NCBI RefSeq assembly: GCF_900217235.1
Contig: NZ_LT907975.1
Coordinates: 2,889,001-2,953,000 of the forward strand
Source: Pseudodesulfovibrio profundus
GTDB taxonomy: Bacteria > Desulfobacterota > Desulfovibrionia > Desulfovibrionales > Desulfovibrionaceae
Length of the DNA: 64,000 nt
Direction of reading: 5' to 3'
Part shown: positions 43,286-52,509 of the stretch, in pieces
How the letters are laid out: each line of letters begins with the position of its first letter
Position numbering within the stretch: position 1 is the stretch's first letter
Position numbers and translations under genes: made by a program
The notes under the pieces: model-generated
What the model was told of the DNA's origin: nothing
The model's database searches: none
Seen by the model: the letters and a program-made list of their open reading frames with translations, nothing else

Positions 43286-44644
43286 ATGTTTGTAAGAAAG
43301 TCCCCGACCCCCAAGTTTTCGAAGGTCGCAGTCGCCATGGCCGCAATTGGTGCAGCACTGGTTCCGACCCTCGCCCACGCAGAAGAGGTAGAGTACCTCA
43401 CGCAGAGCAATGGTAACATTCTCTGGACCCTGGTCGCCGCCATCCTGGTCATGCTCATGCAGGCCGGTTTCGGTTGTGTCGAAGCAGGTTTCACCCGCGC
43501 GAAATCCGCCGGTAACATCATGATGAAGAACTTCCTGGATTTCTCTGTCGGATCCATCTGCTTCTTCCTTTTCGGCTTTGCCATCATGTTTGGCCTTGAC
43601 GCCGGTGGCTTCATGGGAACTTCCGGTTACGCCCTTGGCGGTGTTGCCGAAGCTGATCTGCCCTGGACCTACACGTTCTGGTTCTTCCAGTCCGTATTTG
43701 CCGCCACTGCTGCCACCATCGTTTCCGGTGGCATGGCAGAGCGCACCAAATTTTCCAGCTACATCATCGTATCCATTGTCCTGACCGGTGTCATCTACCC
43801 GTTGTCCGGTCACTGGGCATGGGGTTCCCTGTGGCTCGGCGATGACGGCGCAGGTTGGCTCGAAGGCCTTGGTTTCTGTGACTTCGCCGGTTCTTCCGTT
43901 GTTCACTCCGTCGGTGGCTGGATCGCCCTGGCTGGTGCCATGGTCCTGGGTCCCCGTATCGGCAAGTACACTGAAGACGGCAAGGCAAAGGCCATCCCCG
44001 GCCACAACATTCCCCTGGCCGGTCTGGGCGTCTTCGTCCTCTGGTTCGGCTGGTTCGGCTTCAACCCCGGTTCCACCACCACTGCTGACAACACCATCGG
44101 TTTCATCGCAATGAACACCTCCCTCGCTGCCGGTGGCGGTGTGCTCGGCGCCATGATCATCTCCTGGTTCCGTTACGGCAAGCCTGACATCTCCATGACC
44201 ATGAACGGCGCTTTGGCCGGACTGGTCGGTATCACTGCCGGTTGTGCCACTGTTTCTCCCTCCGGTTCCATCGTGATCGGTCTCATCGCCGGTATGCTGG
44301 TGGTCATGTCCATCGAATTCATCGACAAGGTGCTGAAGATCGATGATCCGGTCGGTGCATCTTCTGTCCACGGCGTGTGCGGTGCCTGGGGTACCCTGGC
44401 TTGCGGTCTCTTCAATACCGACGGTGGCCTGTTCTACGGCGGCGGCTTCGCCCAGCTCGGCGTACAGCTCATCGGTGTCGGCGTCTTCTTCATCTGGGCG
44501 TTCGGCGCAGGGTATATCCTGATGTCCATCGTGAAGGCCATGTTCGGTCTGCGCGTCACCAAGGAAGAGGAACTCAAGGGTCTGGATATAGCCGAACACG
44601 GCTCCGAGTCCTACAACGGCTTCCAGCTCTTCAGCAACGAATAG
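43286..44644 (+). CDS. amtB: Ammonium transporter AmtB
   Basis: A 452-residue Amt protein. A cleavable signal (about 1-32, ending TLAHAEE) is followed by 11 helices. Family residues include the periplasmic gate [48 protein letters not shown] and [24 protein letters not shown] with the twin pore histidines. AAGGAGGAG precedes the ATG. It conducts ammonium into the cell and is gated by the PII protein encoded directly after it. A strongly biased C-ending codon pattern suggests high expression. Confidence 0.97.
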   Translation: MFVRKSPTPKFSKVAVAMAAIGAALVPTLAHAEEVEYLTQSNGNILWTLVAAILVMLMQAGFGCVEAGFTRAKSAGNIMMKNFLDFSVGSICFFLFGFAIMFGLDAGGFMGTSGYALGGVAEADLPWTYTFWFFQSVFAATAATIVSGGMAERTKFSSYIIVSIVLTGVIYPLSGHWAWGSLWLGDDGAGWLEGLGFCDFAGSSVVHSVGGWIALAGAMVLGPRIGKYTEDGKAKAIPGHNIPLAGLGVFVLWFGWFGFNPGSTTTADNTIGFIAMNTSLAAGGGVLGAMIISWFRYGKPDISMTMNGALAGLVGITAGCATVSPSGSIVIGLIAGMLVVMSIEFIDKVLKIDDPVGASSVHGVCGAWGTLACGLFNTDGGLFYGGGFAQLGVQLIGVGVFFIWAFGAGYILMSIVKAMFGLRVTKEEELKGLDIAEHGSESYNGFQLFSNE

Positions 44645-44687
44645 TCGCGAAGATTTGAACCCCAGACATCACAAGGAGAATAAGAAA

Positions 44688-45020
44688 ATGAAGCTTATCA
44701 TAGCATACATCAGACCCGAAAAGCTCAACGACGTGAAGCAGGCTCTTTATGCCAAGGAGATCTACTCACTGTCCGTCACCAACATCCTCGGCTCAGGACG
44801 CCAGAAAGGATTCACCGAAACCTACCGCGGCGTTCAGATGGAAGTGAACCTGCTCAAAAAGGTTCGTCTTGAAATCGGCGTCAATGATGACTTTGAAGCC
44901 AAAGCCATCGAAGCGATACAGACCGCCGGTCAAACCGGAACCGAAGGCGATGGTGTCATCTTCGTCACGGAACTGGCCAAGGCCCTCCGTATCCGTACCG
45001 GCGAAGACGGCATCCTCTAA
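44688..45020 (+). CDS. glnK: PII signal-transduction protein (GlnK type) lacking Tyr51
   Basis: A 110-residue PII protein starting [20 protein letters not shown], with AAGGAG upstream. T-loop [19 protein letters not shown] keeps Arg38, Gln39, Lys40 and Tyr46, but the position of the enterobacterial uridylylated Tyr51 is Met. The B-loop [11 protein letters not shown] and C-loop LRIRTGED are intact, so ATP/ADP and 2-oxoglutarate binding should remain. Coupled to amtB, it should block the transporter when nitrogen is plentiful, signalling through ligands rather than uridylylation at residue 51. Confidence 0.93.
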   Translation: MKLIIAYIRPEKLNDVKQALYAKEIYSLSVTNILGSGRQKGFTETYRGVQMEVNLLKKVRLEIGVNDDFEAKAIEAIQTAGQTGTEGDGVIFVTELAKALRIRTGEDGIL

Positions 45021-45044
45021 AAAACGGATTGCGAATCGATAATC

Positions 45045-45072
45045 AGCCGGGGCGGGCTTTCCCGCCCCGGCT
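45045..45072 (+). terminator. Terminator of amtB-glnK
   Basis: A 12-bp GC-rich stem (45045-45056 with 45061-45072), 4-nt loop, then a T-rich stretch. It starts 25 bp after the glnK stop. Confidence 0.85.
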
Positions 45073-45131
45073 TACTTTCATCATAAGTTCAAACACGTAT
45101 TTAACTATTCTTGGAACCCTCACTTACGACT

Positions 45132-46376
45132 ATGTTGACCAGTATGCCTACCCTACAGGAAATAGTAGATAAAAAGCTCATCCTGACCCATTTTCAGCCC
45201 CAGGTTTCGCTCAAGCGAAAAGCGGTTATCGGGCTGGAGGCTTTGAGCAGGGGCTTTGATCCCGAAACCGGAGACATCATCCCGCCAAACCTGCTTTTCG
45301 AGCAGGCCAATGACGGGGCGTCACGTCTTGCACTGGATCGAGTGTGCCGAACAAAGGCCATGGAATCCTTTGCTGCGTTGCATCGACGCGACAAGACGGT
45401 CATGCTTTCCATGAACATCGACGCATCCTGCATCAACTCGCTTACCAGAGGGTCGAACCATCTCCTGAAACTGGTGGAGCGGTGTGGCATCAGCCCTAAC
45501 AATGTCATTATCGAGATCATCGAATCCCGTTGCAGTGATGTGGATGCACTCATGGAATTCGTGCGCTTCTACCGGAAAAAGGATTTCCTCATTGCGCTCG
45601 ATGACGTTGGTGCCGGATATTCCAATCTGGATCGTATTCCCCTGATCAAACCGGATGTGATCAAGTTGGACCGATCGTTGATTTCCGGGGTGAACCGTCA
45701 TTTCCACAAGTTGGAAGTCGTCCGAAGTTTTACCCAGATGTCGAATCGCATAGGCTCGCTTGTGGTGGCCGAAGGGGTCGAAACAAGCAGTGAAGCCATG
45801 TGTCTGCTGGAGAACGGCATTGATGTGTTTCAGGGATTCTATTTTGCCAGACCTGCGCCGGGGCTGGATGCGGTTCCGGGCATGTCGGAGAAGGTGGATG
45901 CCTTGGCCGATCAGCATCGGTTGAATAGAACACGTCGCATAGCCGAGGAAAAACGTCTGTTCTCGCGCCTTGACCTGATCGTACTGACCATGTGTCAGAT
46001 TCTGGCCGACACGCCATCCCGAGGGATCAGGCATGCCCTGAGCAAATTCATGGTCACGTACCCCAATGTGGAGTGCCTGTATGTGCTCGATATGAAGGGC
46101 AGGCAGATGACGGATACCGTCTGCAACCCCGAGCGGCTCAAGGAATCCAAGCGGTTTCTCTATGAACCGGCCTCCATGGGCGCCGACCATTCGCTCAAGG
46201 AATACTATCTTCCCATCCAGGCTGGGCTGGAGAAATTCACTACGCCGCCATATATTTCATTGGCATCCGGCAATCTGTGCACCACCATTGCCCATGTGGT
46301 GTATCACCGGGCCAGCGGACGGCACATCATCCTATGCGCCGACTTGACTCGCGAGGAAGACAAAACCTGTTCCTGA
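45132..46376 (+). CDS. EAL-domain protein with C-terminal Cache-like domain
   Basis: A 414-residue soluble protein. EAL domain (about 15-255): GLEALSRG, NIDASCI, EIIES, DDVGAGYSN, KLDRSLI, AEGVET and QGFYFARP. The core metal ligands are kept, but the usual TE pair and DDFGTG are altered, so c-di-GMP hydrolysis is plausible yet unproven. The C-terminal region (about 290-405) resembles a single Cache/PDC sensor (LDMKGRQMTD, DHSLKEYY, TPPYISLASGNLCTTIA) without membrane helices. The start is uncertain: ATG 45132 or TTG 45111, neither with a good ribosome-binding site. Its stop is one base from that of the converging gene. Confidence 0.82.
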   Translation: MLTSMPTLQEIVDKKLILTHFQPQVSLKRKAVIGLEALSRGFDPETGDIIPPNLLFEQANDGASRLALDRVCRTKAMESFAALHRRDKTVMLSMNIDASCINSLTRGSNHLLKLVERCGISPNNVIIEIIESRCSDVDALMEFVRFYRKKDFLIALDDVGAGYSNLDRIPLIKPDVIKLDRSLISGVNRHFHKLEVVRSFTQMSNRIGSLVVAEGVETSSEAMCLLENGIDVFQGFYFARPAPGLDAVPGMSEKVDALADQHRLNRTRRIAEEKRLFSRLDLIVLTMCQILADTPSRGIRHALSKFMVTYPNVECLYVLDMKGRQMTDTVCNPERLKESKRFLYEPASMGADHSLKEYYLPIQAGLEKFTTPPYISLASGNLCTTIAHVVYHRASGRHIILCADLTREEDKTCS

Positions 46377-46377
46377 C

Positions 46378-47100
46378 TTATGGATTGAGCGTTCGGTATT
46401 CACGTACATAGTGGTTGAATTCTTCGAGAAACTCCGGGTGGCGTGCCAGGTAATTCCGGTTGAAGTACACACCAAGCGGCTTGTCCTGAAGCGTGCGGCT
46501 TTTGAACTTGCCGTGCAGTTTGTGCTTGTGGATGATGTTCTCCATGACTCGATGGTTGGCCAGGGCGGCGTCAAACCGTTGATACTGGAGCATTCTTGCG
46601 AGTGCTTCTGTGTTTTTAGGAGGCGTGGCGACCAAATAACCGTTGTTCTTGAGCCATTTGAGCATATTGGCACCAATAAATGATGTGACACGCGCATTCT
46701 CTTTGAAATCGTCGTTGCTTGGATCGAGTGGATTGCTTTTGAGCATGTACCATGTCCATTTCTGGTCGGCGATGATCTCGGACATGACTCCATGGCGTTC
46801 GCGGTATTCATTTTTCGAGGCAGCAAAAAAACCGTCGGCTTCACCTTCCCAGGTCATGAGTTGGGCACGCTCCCACGGAACCACAATGAGATTGAGCGAT
46901 ATTCCCATTTTATCCAGTGCGTATCGAACCACGCGAACTGCATCGCCATCGAACTTTCCTGAATCATGATAGTATCCGTACGGATTCAGGTCGTGCGTCG
47001 CCAGTACAATTCGGCGAGACTGGCCGCAGATGCCGGTCGAAAAACTCATGAGGAGTGCCGCGCATGCAGCAGTTATAATGAGAATGGCATTTCTACTCAT
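46378..47100 (-). CDS. Periplasmic solute-binding protein, family 3-like
   Basis: A 240-residue secreted protein: signal peptide MSRNAILIITAACAALLMSFSTG, then a type-2 periplasmic binding fold of the amino-acid family (IVLATHDLNPYGYYHD, GDAVRVVRYALDKMGISLNLIVVPWERAQLMTWEGEADGFFAAS). No transporter genes are adjacent, so it may be an orphan receptor or sensor component. A GTG 12 codons earlier would add residues before the signal; 47100 gives a normal signal peptide. Ligand unknown. Confidence 0.78.
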   Translation of the reverse strand: MSRNAILIITAACAALLMSFSTGICGQSRRIVLATHDLNPYGYYHDSGKFDGDAVRVVRYALDKMGISLNLIVVPWERAQLMTWEGEADGFFAASKNEYRERHGVMSEIIADQKWTWYMLKSNPLDPSNDDFKENARVTSFIGANMLKWLKNNGYLVATPPKNTEALARMLQYQRFDAALANHRVMENIIHKHKLHGKFKSRTLQDKPLGVYFNRNYLARHPEFLEEFNHYVREYRTLNP

Positions 47101-47168
47101 ACTGTAGAATAGCATGTGAAACGAATAAGTGAACACCCTATCTTATTCTATAATGCGGACAAACGAAA

Positions 47169-47194
47169 ACCCCTGACGGCATGCCGTCAGGGGT
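47169..47194 (-). terminator. Terminator of panC-panD-metK
   Basis: A perfect palindrome (ACCCCTGACGGC arms) followed on the minus strand by TTTCGTTTG. It is 30 bp after the metK stop. Confidence 0.88.
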
Positions 47195-47224
47195 CTTGTC
47201 GTGTTCAGGTAGAGTGCGCGTGCG

Positions 47225-48394
47225 CTAGATCTTGCAGGCAGTGCGAAGATCGTCGACAGCGTCAGTCTGTTCCCAGGAGAATTCAGGCAACTCGCGACCG
47301 AAGTGGCCGTAGTTGGTGGATTTCTGGAAGATGGGATGACGCAGGTTCAGGCGCTCAAGGATGTAGTAAGGACGCATGTCGAATACTTCGGTGACCGCTT
47401 TGGTGAGCTGCTCGTCGGATACCTGACCGGTGCCGCGGGAGCAAACCACGACGGAGACAGGCTCGGCAACGCCGATGGCGTAAGCGATCTGTACTTCGCA
47501 CTGTTCGGCCAGACCGGCAGCGACAACGTTTTTGGCAACGTAGCGGGCCATGTATGCGCCGGAGCGGTCAACCTTGGACGGGTCTTTACCGGAGAATGCG
47601 CCACCGCCGTGAGCACCGGCGCCACCGTAGGTGTCGTTGATGATTTTGCGACCGGTCAGACCGCAGTCGCCGACAGGGCCGCCGATAACGAAACGACCGG
47701 TGGGGTTGATGTAGGATTTGAGATTCTCATCGATCAGATTCTCGGGCAGGGTCTTCAGCACGACTTCGCGGAGGATGTCTTCCTGCAACTGAGCCAGCTC
47801 AACGCCTTCAGCGTGCTGGGAGGAAACAACCACGTTGTCGATGCGAACGGGCTTGCCGTTGTCGAACTGGACACAGACCTGGGTCTTTCCGTCAGGACGC
47901 AGGTAGTCGAGAACGCCTTCCTTGCGGACGTCGGTAAGACGCTTGGAAAGCTTGTGAGCGTAGTAGATGGGGGTGGGCATCAGGGTCGGGGTTTCGTTGG
48001 TAGCGAAACCGAACATCATGCCCTGGTCGCCTGCGCCCTGTTCTTCGGGCTTCTGGCGATCGACACCCTGTGCGATATCCGGGGACTGCTTGTCGATGGA
48101 GGAAATAACAGCGCAGGTTTCCCAGTCAAAGCCCATGTTGTCGGCAGAGTTGTAGCCGATGGATTTGATGGTGTCGCGGACGATTTCGGGGAAATCAGCG
48201 TAGGCGGAAGTGGAGATTTCGCCGGCGATGAAAGCCATGCCGGTGGTGACCAGGGTTTCGCAAGCTACGCGAGCCATGGGGTCCTGACCAATGATGGCAT
48301 CCAGGATGGCATCGGAAATCTGGTCAGCGACTTTGTCGGGGTGACCTTCAGTCACGGATTCGGAAGTGAACAGGTATTTACCTTCAATCTGCAT
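47225..48394 (-). CDS. metK: S-adenosylmethionine synthetase
   Basis: A 389-residue enzyme making SAM from Met and ATP. Signature motifs [30 protein letters not shown] and [16 protein letters not shown] are all present, and the length is normal. No SAM riboswitch fits in the 38-bp gap to panD, so regulation is probably through the panC-panD-metK transcript. Confidence 0.98.
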   Translation of the reverse strand: MQIEGKYLFTSESVTEGHPDKVADQISDAILDAIIGQDPMARVACETLVTTGMAFIAGEISTSAYADFPEIVRDTIKSIGYNSADNMGFDWETCAVISSIDKQSPDIAQGVDRQKPEEQGAGDQGMMFGFATNETPTLMPTPIYYAHKLSKRLTDVRKEGVLDYLRPDGKTQVCVQFDNGKPVRIDNVVVSSQHAEGVELAQLQEDILREVVLKTLPENLIDENLKSYINPTGRFVIGGPVGDCGLTGRKIINDTYGGAGAHGGGAFSGKDPSKVDRSGAYMARYVAKNVVAAGLAEQCEVQIAYAIGVAEPVSVVVCSRGTGQVSDEQLTKAVTEVFDMRPYYILERLNLRHPIFQKSTNYGHFGRELPEFSWEQTDAVDDLRTACKI

Positions 48395-48432
48395 CAGAGT
48401 CCTCCTTCAGGATACTGCTATAAAATGATCGT

Positions 48433-48810
48433 CTAGAAATCGGGATTGAGGTCGCACTCAAGGATTTCGTCGACCGTGTTGTCTTTGCCAGCAACGATAA
48501 CGCGGGGCTTTCGGGTCTTCGCCTCGGTTTCATCCAGCCACATATAGGTGGCGATGATGACGCGTTCGCCCACTTTGCCCTTGTGTGCGGCAGCTCCGTT
48601 GAGACAAATCTCGCCGGGAGCGCCGGGAATGGCGTAGGTGGTCAAACGTTCTCCGTTGTCCATATTATATACGTCCACCTGCTCATACGGCAGGATTCCA
48701 ACTTCTTTCATCAACTTGGTGTCGATGGAGAGGCTACCCCGGTATTCCAGGTTAGCGCAGGTTATGGTGACGCCGTGAATCTTGGCGCTCAGAAAGCAGC
48801 GTTGAGCCAA
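48433..48810 (-). CDS. panD: Aspartate 1-decarboxylase
   Basis: A 125-residue pyruvoyl enzyme producing beta-alanine. The self-cleavage Gly-Ser is in NLEYRGSLSID; downstream NGERLTTYAIPG and NGAAAHKGKVGERVIIATY match the family. The start is TTG (48810), with GAGGTG 7 nt upstream, 4 bp after panC. It supplies beta-alanine to PanC. Confidence 0.95.
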   Translation of the reverse strand: MAQRCFLSAKIHGVTITCANLEYRGSLSIDTKLMKEVGILPYEQVDVYNMDNGERLTTYAIPGAPGEICLNGAAAHKGKVGERVIIATYMWLDETEAKTRKPRVIVAGKDNTVDEILECDLNPDF

Positions 48811-48814
48811 TGGT

Positions 48815-49663
48815 TTACACCTCTATCAGAATGTTATCTATCAGCCGGGCCTTGCCCAAATGGACGGCCACAGCAACCAATACCGTGCTGGTTGCCTCGG
48901 ATACCGGCGTAATGGCGTCGGGATCGACAACCTCAATGTAATCTACCCGTCCATCGGGCAGGTTGGTAGTATATTCGCGGCGCAGAAGTTCCTTGATGGT
49001 CTCCGCGTCCCGTTCTCCGTTGGTAACGGACTCGGCTATCTTGAGCAGTCCCTGCCGGATGGCCGGGGCCGCAGCCCGTTCGGATTCCGTCAGGTAGGCG
49101 TTGCGCGAGCTCAGGGCCAGGCCGTCAGCTTCGCGAACGATTTCGTGTCCGACAAGGCGGATCGGGATGTTGAGATCCCTGACCATGCGCCGGATGATGG
49201 CGAGCTGCTGCCAGTCCTTCTGGCCGAAGACGGCCACGTCTGCCTGAGAGAGCATGAACAATTTGGTAACCACGGTACACACGCCCCGGAAATGGCCCGG
49301 TCTGGCAGCACCACACAGATGCTCTCCCAACTCGGGGACATCGATCCACGTGGCGTGGTCGTTGTCGTACATGTCGCCTGGAGCCGGTGCGAACAAGAGG
49401 TCCGTGCCCATGGACTGGGCCTTGGCCTTGTCGCCGTCGAAGTCGTGCGGGTACTTGTCGAGGTCTTCATTCTCTCCGAACTGTGTCGGATTGACGAAAA
49501 GCGAAACGATCAGTTTGTCACACAACGGACGCGCTTTTTCCATGAGTGCGAGGTGGCCTTCATGGAAAAACCCCATGGTCGGAACCAGGCCTATTGTCAG
49601 GCCCGCTTTCCGCCACTCAAGGCATTTGGCTTGCAGTGTTTTTGGATCAGTCAGTATTTGCAT
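48815..49663 (-). CDS. panC: Pantothenate synthetase
   Basis: A 282-residue ligase joining pantoate and beta-alanine. The nucleotidyl-transferase motif VPTMGFFHEGHLALMEKA, SLFVNPTQFGENEDL, VFGQKDWQQL and ADGLALSSRNAYL are intact. First gene of panC-panD-metK. The 196-bp gap upstream, shared with a divergent gene, must hold both promoters; a TTGACT box lies on the minus strand near 49710 with a weak -10. Confidence 0.96.
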   Translation of the reverse strand: MQILTDPKTLQAKCLEWRKAGLTIGLVPTMGFFHEGHLALMEKARPLCDKLIVSLFVNPTQFGENEDLDKYPHDFDGDKAKAQSMGTDLLFAPAPGDMYDNDHATWIDVPELGEHLCGAARPGHFRGVCTVVTKLFMLSQADVAVFGQKDWQQLAIIRRMVRDLNIPIRLVGHEIVREADGLALSSRNAYLTESERAAAPAIRQGLLKIAESVTNGERDAETIKELLRREYTTNLPDGRVDYIEVVDPDAITPVSEATSTVLVAVAVHLGKARLIDNILIEV

Positions 49664-49859
49664 AGTTCCGTATTGTTACCGAGTAGCTGACAGGCTTAAG
49701 GGGAATAGTCAAGAAAAATTTCTATATCTGGATACATTGATATAGTCGATATCCTTTTTGATGCAATGCAGGTTAACAGCCGGAATCAAAAGAGCCGATC
49801 CTCTTTAATGCGCAACTTTTGTTTGAGAAAAAAACGACCCCATTGTACCCTTCCGTATT

Positions 49860-52283
49860 ATGCGAACAATTAATGACATCTTCGCTGACGGATACCTGTC
49901 GTTCACTCCCCAGGAGTTGATCGATTTCGAGCACACCATCAAAGACTGTATCAATGAGTTTCTGCCATTTTCATCATACAGTCTTTTCTTCCCTCGGGAG
50001 CGGTACGAGGACATTCCTGATCCGGAATATCGGGCCGAAGACAAGGAACTGATTCTGCCCCTGATCTTTCAGGGCGAGATGTTATGCTTTTTTATCGCCA
50101 AGGGCGTTCGGCTCAAGGCGCCTTCAACTGAACCTAAATACCTCATGTCCCTGGCCAGCAACGTGCTGGAGAAGATTGCCCTGTACAAGAAAGGGGTCAC
50201 TGATCCGTTGACCGGCCTGTTCTCGCGGGACTATTTCCTCGATGAATTGGGAAAGTCCATTGATCAGGTGCAAGGCTGCATTGATACGGGAACCTGCGCC
50301 ACTGGGGTGGAGAGTCGGGAAGTGGACATGGCGTTCACCGGCACGCTGGGGGTGCTGTTTCTCGATCTGGATGGATTCCAGTGGATCAATGAGCAGTACG
50401 GCTACCTGACCGGCGATGACATACTCTCCGAAGTGGGGCGCCTGCTCCAGAAGCTCTGCCCGAAATATACGACGGTGGCCCGTTTTTCCAACGACAAGTT
50501 CGCCATTCTGGTGCCGGATGCGAAACCCCGTGCCACGTTCCAGTTGTCCGAAGTGATCCGTTCGGGCATCAGCAAGCTTTCTTTCGTGGATGATATAACC
50601 AACGACACCATCACAATCACTGGTTCCATCGGGTTCGTGAATTACCCACAGGGGCTTGAAGGCGCTCAGTTCCGGCGGGCGTTGTCCGAGCAGTCCAGAA
50701 TGTTGGTGCGCAAAGCGCGAAAGGGTGTTGCCGTAGCCAAGGATCAGGGACGTAACCGAGTCTTCGGGTATGGGGATATTCTTTCCAAGGGCGGACGCGT
50801 CATTGAAGTGCTGCCCATGAACAGGATGGTTGTCTCTCTGGGCGAGACCTGTGGTGCCAAGGAGGGGCAGCGGTTTCTGGTGCGAGCACCGAAATCCGGG
50901 GCTGCGGCTTCGGCCCATCTGACAGCAGATGAACGCCTCGCGGGTCGTTATCCGGCCATGTACAAGGGCGAAGTGGTCCTTGTCGAAGTGCAGAACGAAA
51001 TTGCACTGGCCGAGGTGCTTTCTCTAGGCGATGTCAGCACAAACATTGATCCCGGTGATCGCCTGACCATTGTCTCCGGCGAGAACTCCCTCTTCTCCGA
51101 CGCTACCGCATCCAAGGGTGACAAGGTGCGCAAGGACGCCGCAACAAATTTATATAATTACAGTGATTTCATATCCAATTTTTCCACGGCACGGCTGACA
51201 CCAGAGTCCTTCGGTCTTTCCCTTATCCGGGTGCTGGACCAGCCCGCTGAATCCGATGACGGGTATCAGGAGGCCATGGATCGGCTCATTGCCGATGTCG
51301 GCGCACTGGCCCGTGGCGTTGTCGGTGATACGGCTTTCGGTGGTCGTTTCGGCCTGAACGGCATGATCTTCTTCCAGGAAGATGTGGACCGGGAAGTGTT
51401 GATGGAGCGCTCACTTGAAATTGAAAAACGGGTGCGCGAAACATATGGCGTGAAGGTGGCAGTTGGTTCCTCCTGTTACCCGTTCCTTAATTTCGATCGG
51501 GCCGACATCCTCGACAACTGTCGGAAAGCATTGGAGCATGCCGTGCTGCTGCCTGATCCCAAAGTCGCGGTTTTTGATTCCATTTCATTGAACCTTTCCG
51601 CTGACCGGCGGTTCATGGATGGCGATGTGTACGGCGCCATCGAAGAATTCAAGCTGGCCCTGGTCGATGACGAGAAAAACTTGCTGGCACGCAACTCACT
51701 GGGCATCTGCTATGCGCAGCTTGGTAAATATGAGGAAGCGCGACAATATTTCGAAGAGGTCATCACCTATGACCAAAGCGACATCCTCGCCCTCTACAAT
51801 CTGGGGTGGGCCAATCACCGACTGAACAACCTGCAGAAAGCGGAAGAAGCCTACAGGCTATGCCTGGAGGTCGAGCCGGAACACGTCTACTCGCTCATGC
51901 GTCTTGGAACGCTGGAGGAGAACGGCGGGCGGCTTGATGAAGCCATGGAACTGTACTTGCGGGCCGCCGAGCAGGATGGTGGCGAGCGCATGGTGCTCCG
52001 CCCTCTGGCCAGAGTCGCTTACAAAAAAGGCGACATCGAAGGTACGCGCGAGTATCTGCACCTCGCCCTGAATGCCGATCACAACGATCATCAGGCTATG
52101 CACATGCTGGCGAAGCTCTATCTCGATCAGGGAGAAGATCCGCAAATTGCGGAGGTCTTGGCTCGCCAATCCTCAGCCCTGTCCCCGAGCAAAGATGCCT
52201 ATTGGGATGTTCTTGTGGAAGCACTGGAAGCTCAGGGGAAAGGCGAAGAGGCCGCCAAGGTAGCGGCTCGGGCTGCCGGGTAG
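49860..52283 (+). CDS. Dual degenerate-GGDEF protein with C-terminal TPRs
   Basis: An 807-residue soluble protein. GAF-like N-terminus (about 1-110), a GGDEF domain (about 115-305: DPLTGLFSRDYF, LFLDLDGFQWIN) whose active loop reads SNDKF instead of GGDEF, a beta-rich middle (about 310-420), then a second GGDEF-like fold (about 425-575) with GRFGLNG at the active loop. At least five TPRs follow (about 590-800). Neither cyclase site should be catalytic, so it may be a c-di-GMP-related scaffold or receptor. It is monocistronic and divergent from panC. Confidence 0.85.
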   Translation: MRTINDIFADGYLSFTPQELIDFEHTIKDCINEFLPFSSYSLFFPRERYEDIPDPEYRAEDKELILPLIFQGEMLCFFIAKGVRLKAPSTEPKYLMSLASNVLEKIALYKKGVTDPLTGLFSRDYFLDELGKSIDQVQGCIDTGTCATGVESREVDMAFTGTLGVLFLDLDGFQWINEQYGYLTGDDILSEVGRLLQKLCPKYTTVARFSNDKFAILVPDAKPRATFQLSEVIRSGISKLSFVDDITNDTITITGSIGFVNYPQGLEGAQFRRALSEQSRMLVRKARKGVAVAKDQGRNRVFGYGDILSKGGRVIEVLPMNRMVVSLGETCGAKEGQRFLVRAPKSGAAASAHLTADERLAGRYPAMYKGEVVLVEVQNEIALAEVLSLGDVSTNIDPGDRLTIVSGENSLFSDATASKGDKVRKDAATNLYNYSDFISNFSTARLTPESFGLSLIRVLDQPAESDDGYQEAMDRLIADVGALARGVVGDTAFGGRFGLNGMIFFQEDVDREVLMERSLEIEKRVRETYGVKVAVGSSCYPFLNFDRADILDNCRKALEHAVLLPDPKVAVFDSISLNLSADRRFMDGDVYGAIEEFKLALVDDEKNLLARNSLGICYAQLGKYEEARQYFEEVITYDQSDILALYNLGWANHRLNNLQKAEEAYRLCLEVEPEHVYSLMRLGTLEENGGRLDEAMELYLRAAEQDGGERMVLRPLARVAYKKGDIEGTREYLHLALNADHNDHQAMHMLAKLYLDQGEDPQIAEVLARQSSALSPSKDAYWDVLVEALEAQGKGEEAAKVAARAAG

Positions 52284-52340
52284 AAGCAAAGCGGCTTCAT
52301 TGCCGTCAATGATTCAGTATATCATAAATAACCACTTGTT

Positions 52341-52475
52341 TTCAAAGGCCCTTTCCTGCGTTTGTGCAGGAGGGGACTTTGTTGATTGTTCTTTAGAACA
52401 ATCAGCTTATTAGCATACAGCCTCTCCCTTACAGGCCTTTGCCTGCGTGCGGGTTGCTCTGAATTGAAAAAGTGG
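52341..52475 (+). promoter_or_regulatory. Structured leader upstream of nhaA, candidate riboswitch
   Basis: Three stem-loops precede nhaA: a CAAAG...CTTTG stem extended by CCTGC...GCAGG (about 52343-52380), a perfect 10-bp hairpin (52383-52404), and an ACAGGC/GCCTGC hairpin (about 52430-52448). No T-run follows any of them. Li+ riboswitches (nhaA-I and nhaA-II RNAs) occur upstream of nhaA in other bacteria; I cannot confirm the class from memory of the consensus. No gene lies in 52284-52509. Confidence 0.4.
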
Positions 52476-52509
52476 TATAGTTTTCCAATATAAAACTCAT
52501 AGGAGTGTC

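Noticed and set aside
43268..44599. 443-codon frame antisense to amtB
   Set aside because: Produced by the strong third-position bias of amtB; composition is unlike a real protein.
47303..48436. 377-codon frame antisense to metK
   Set aside because: Shadow of metK; no independent signals.
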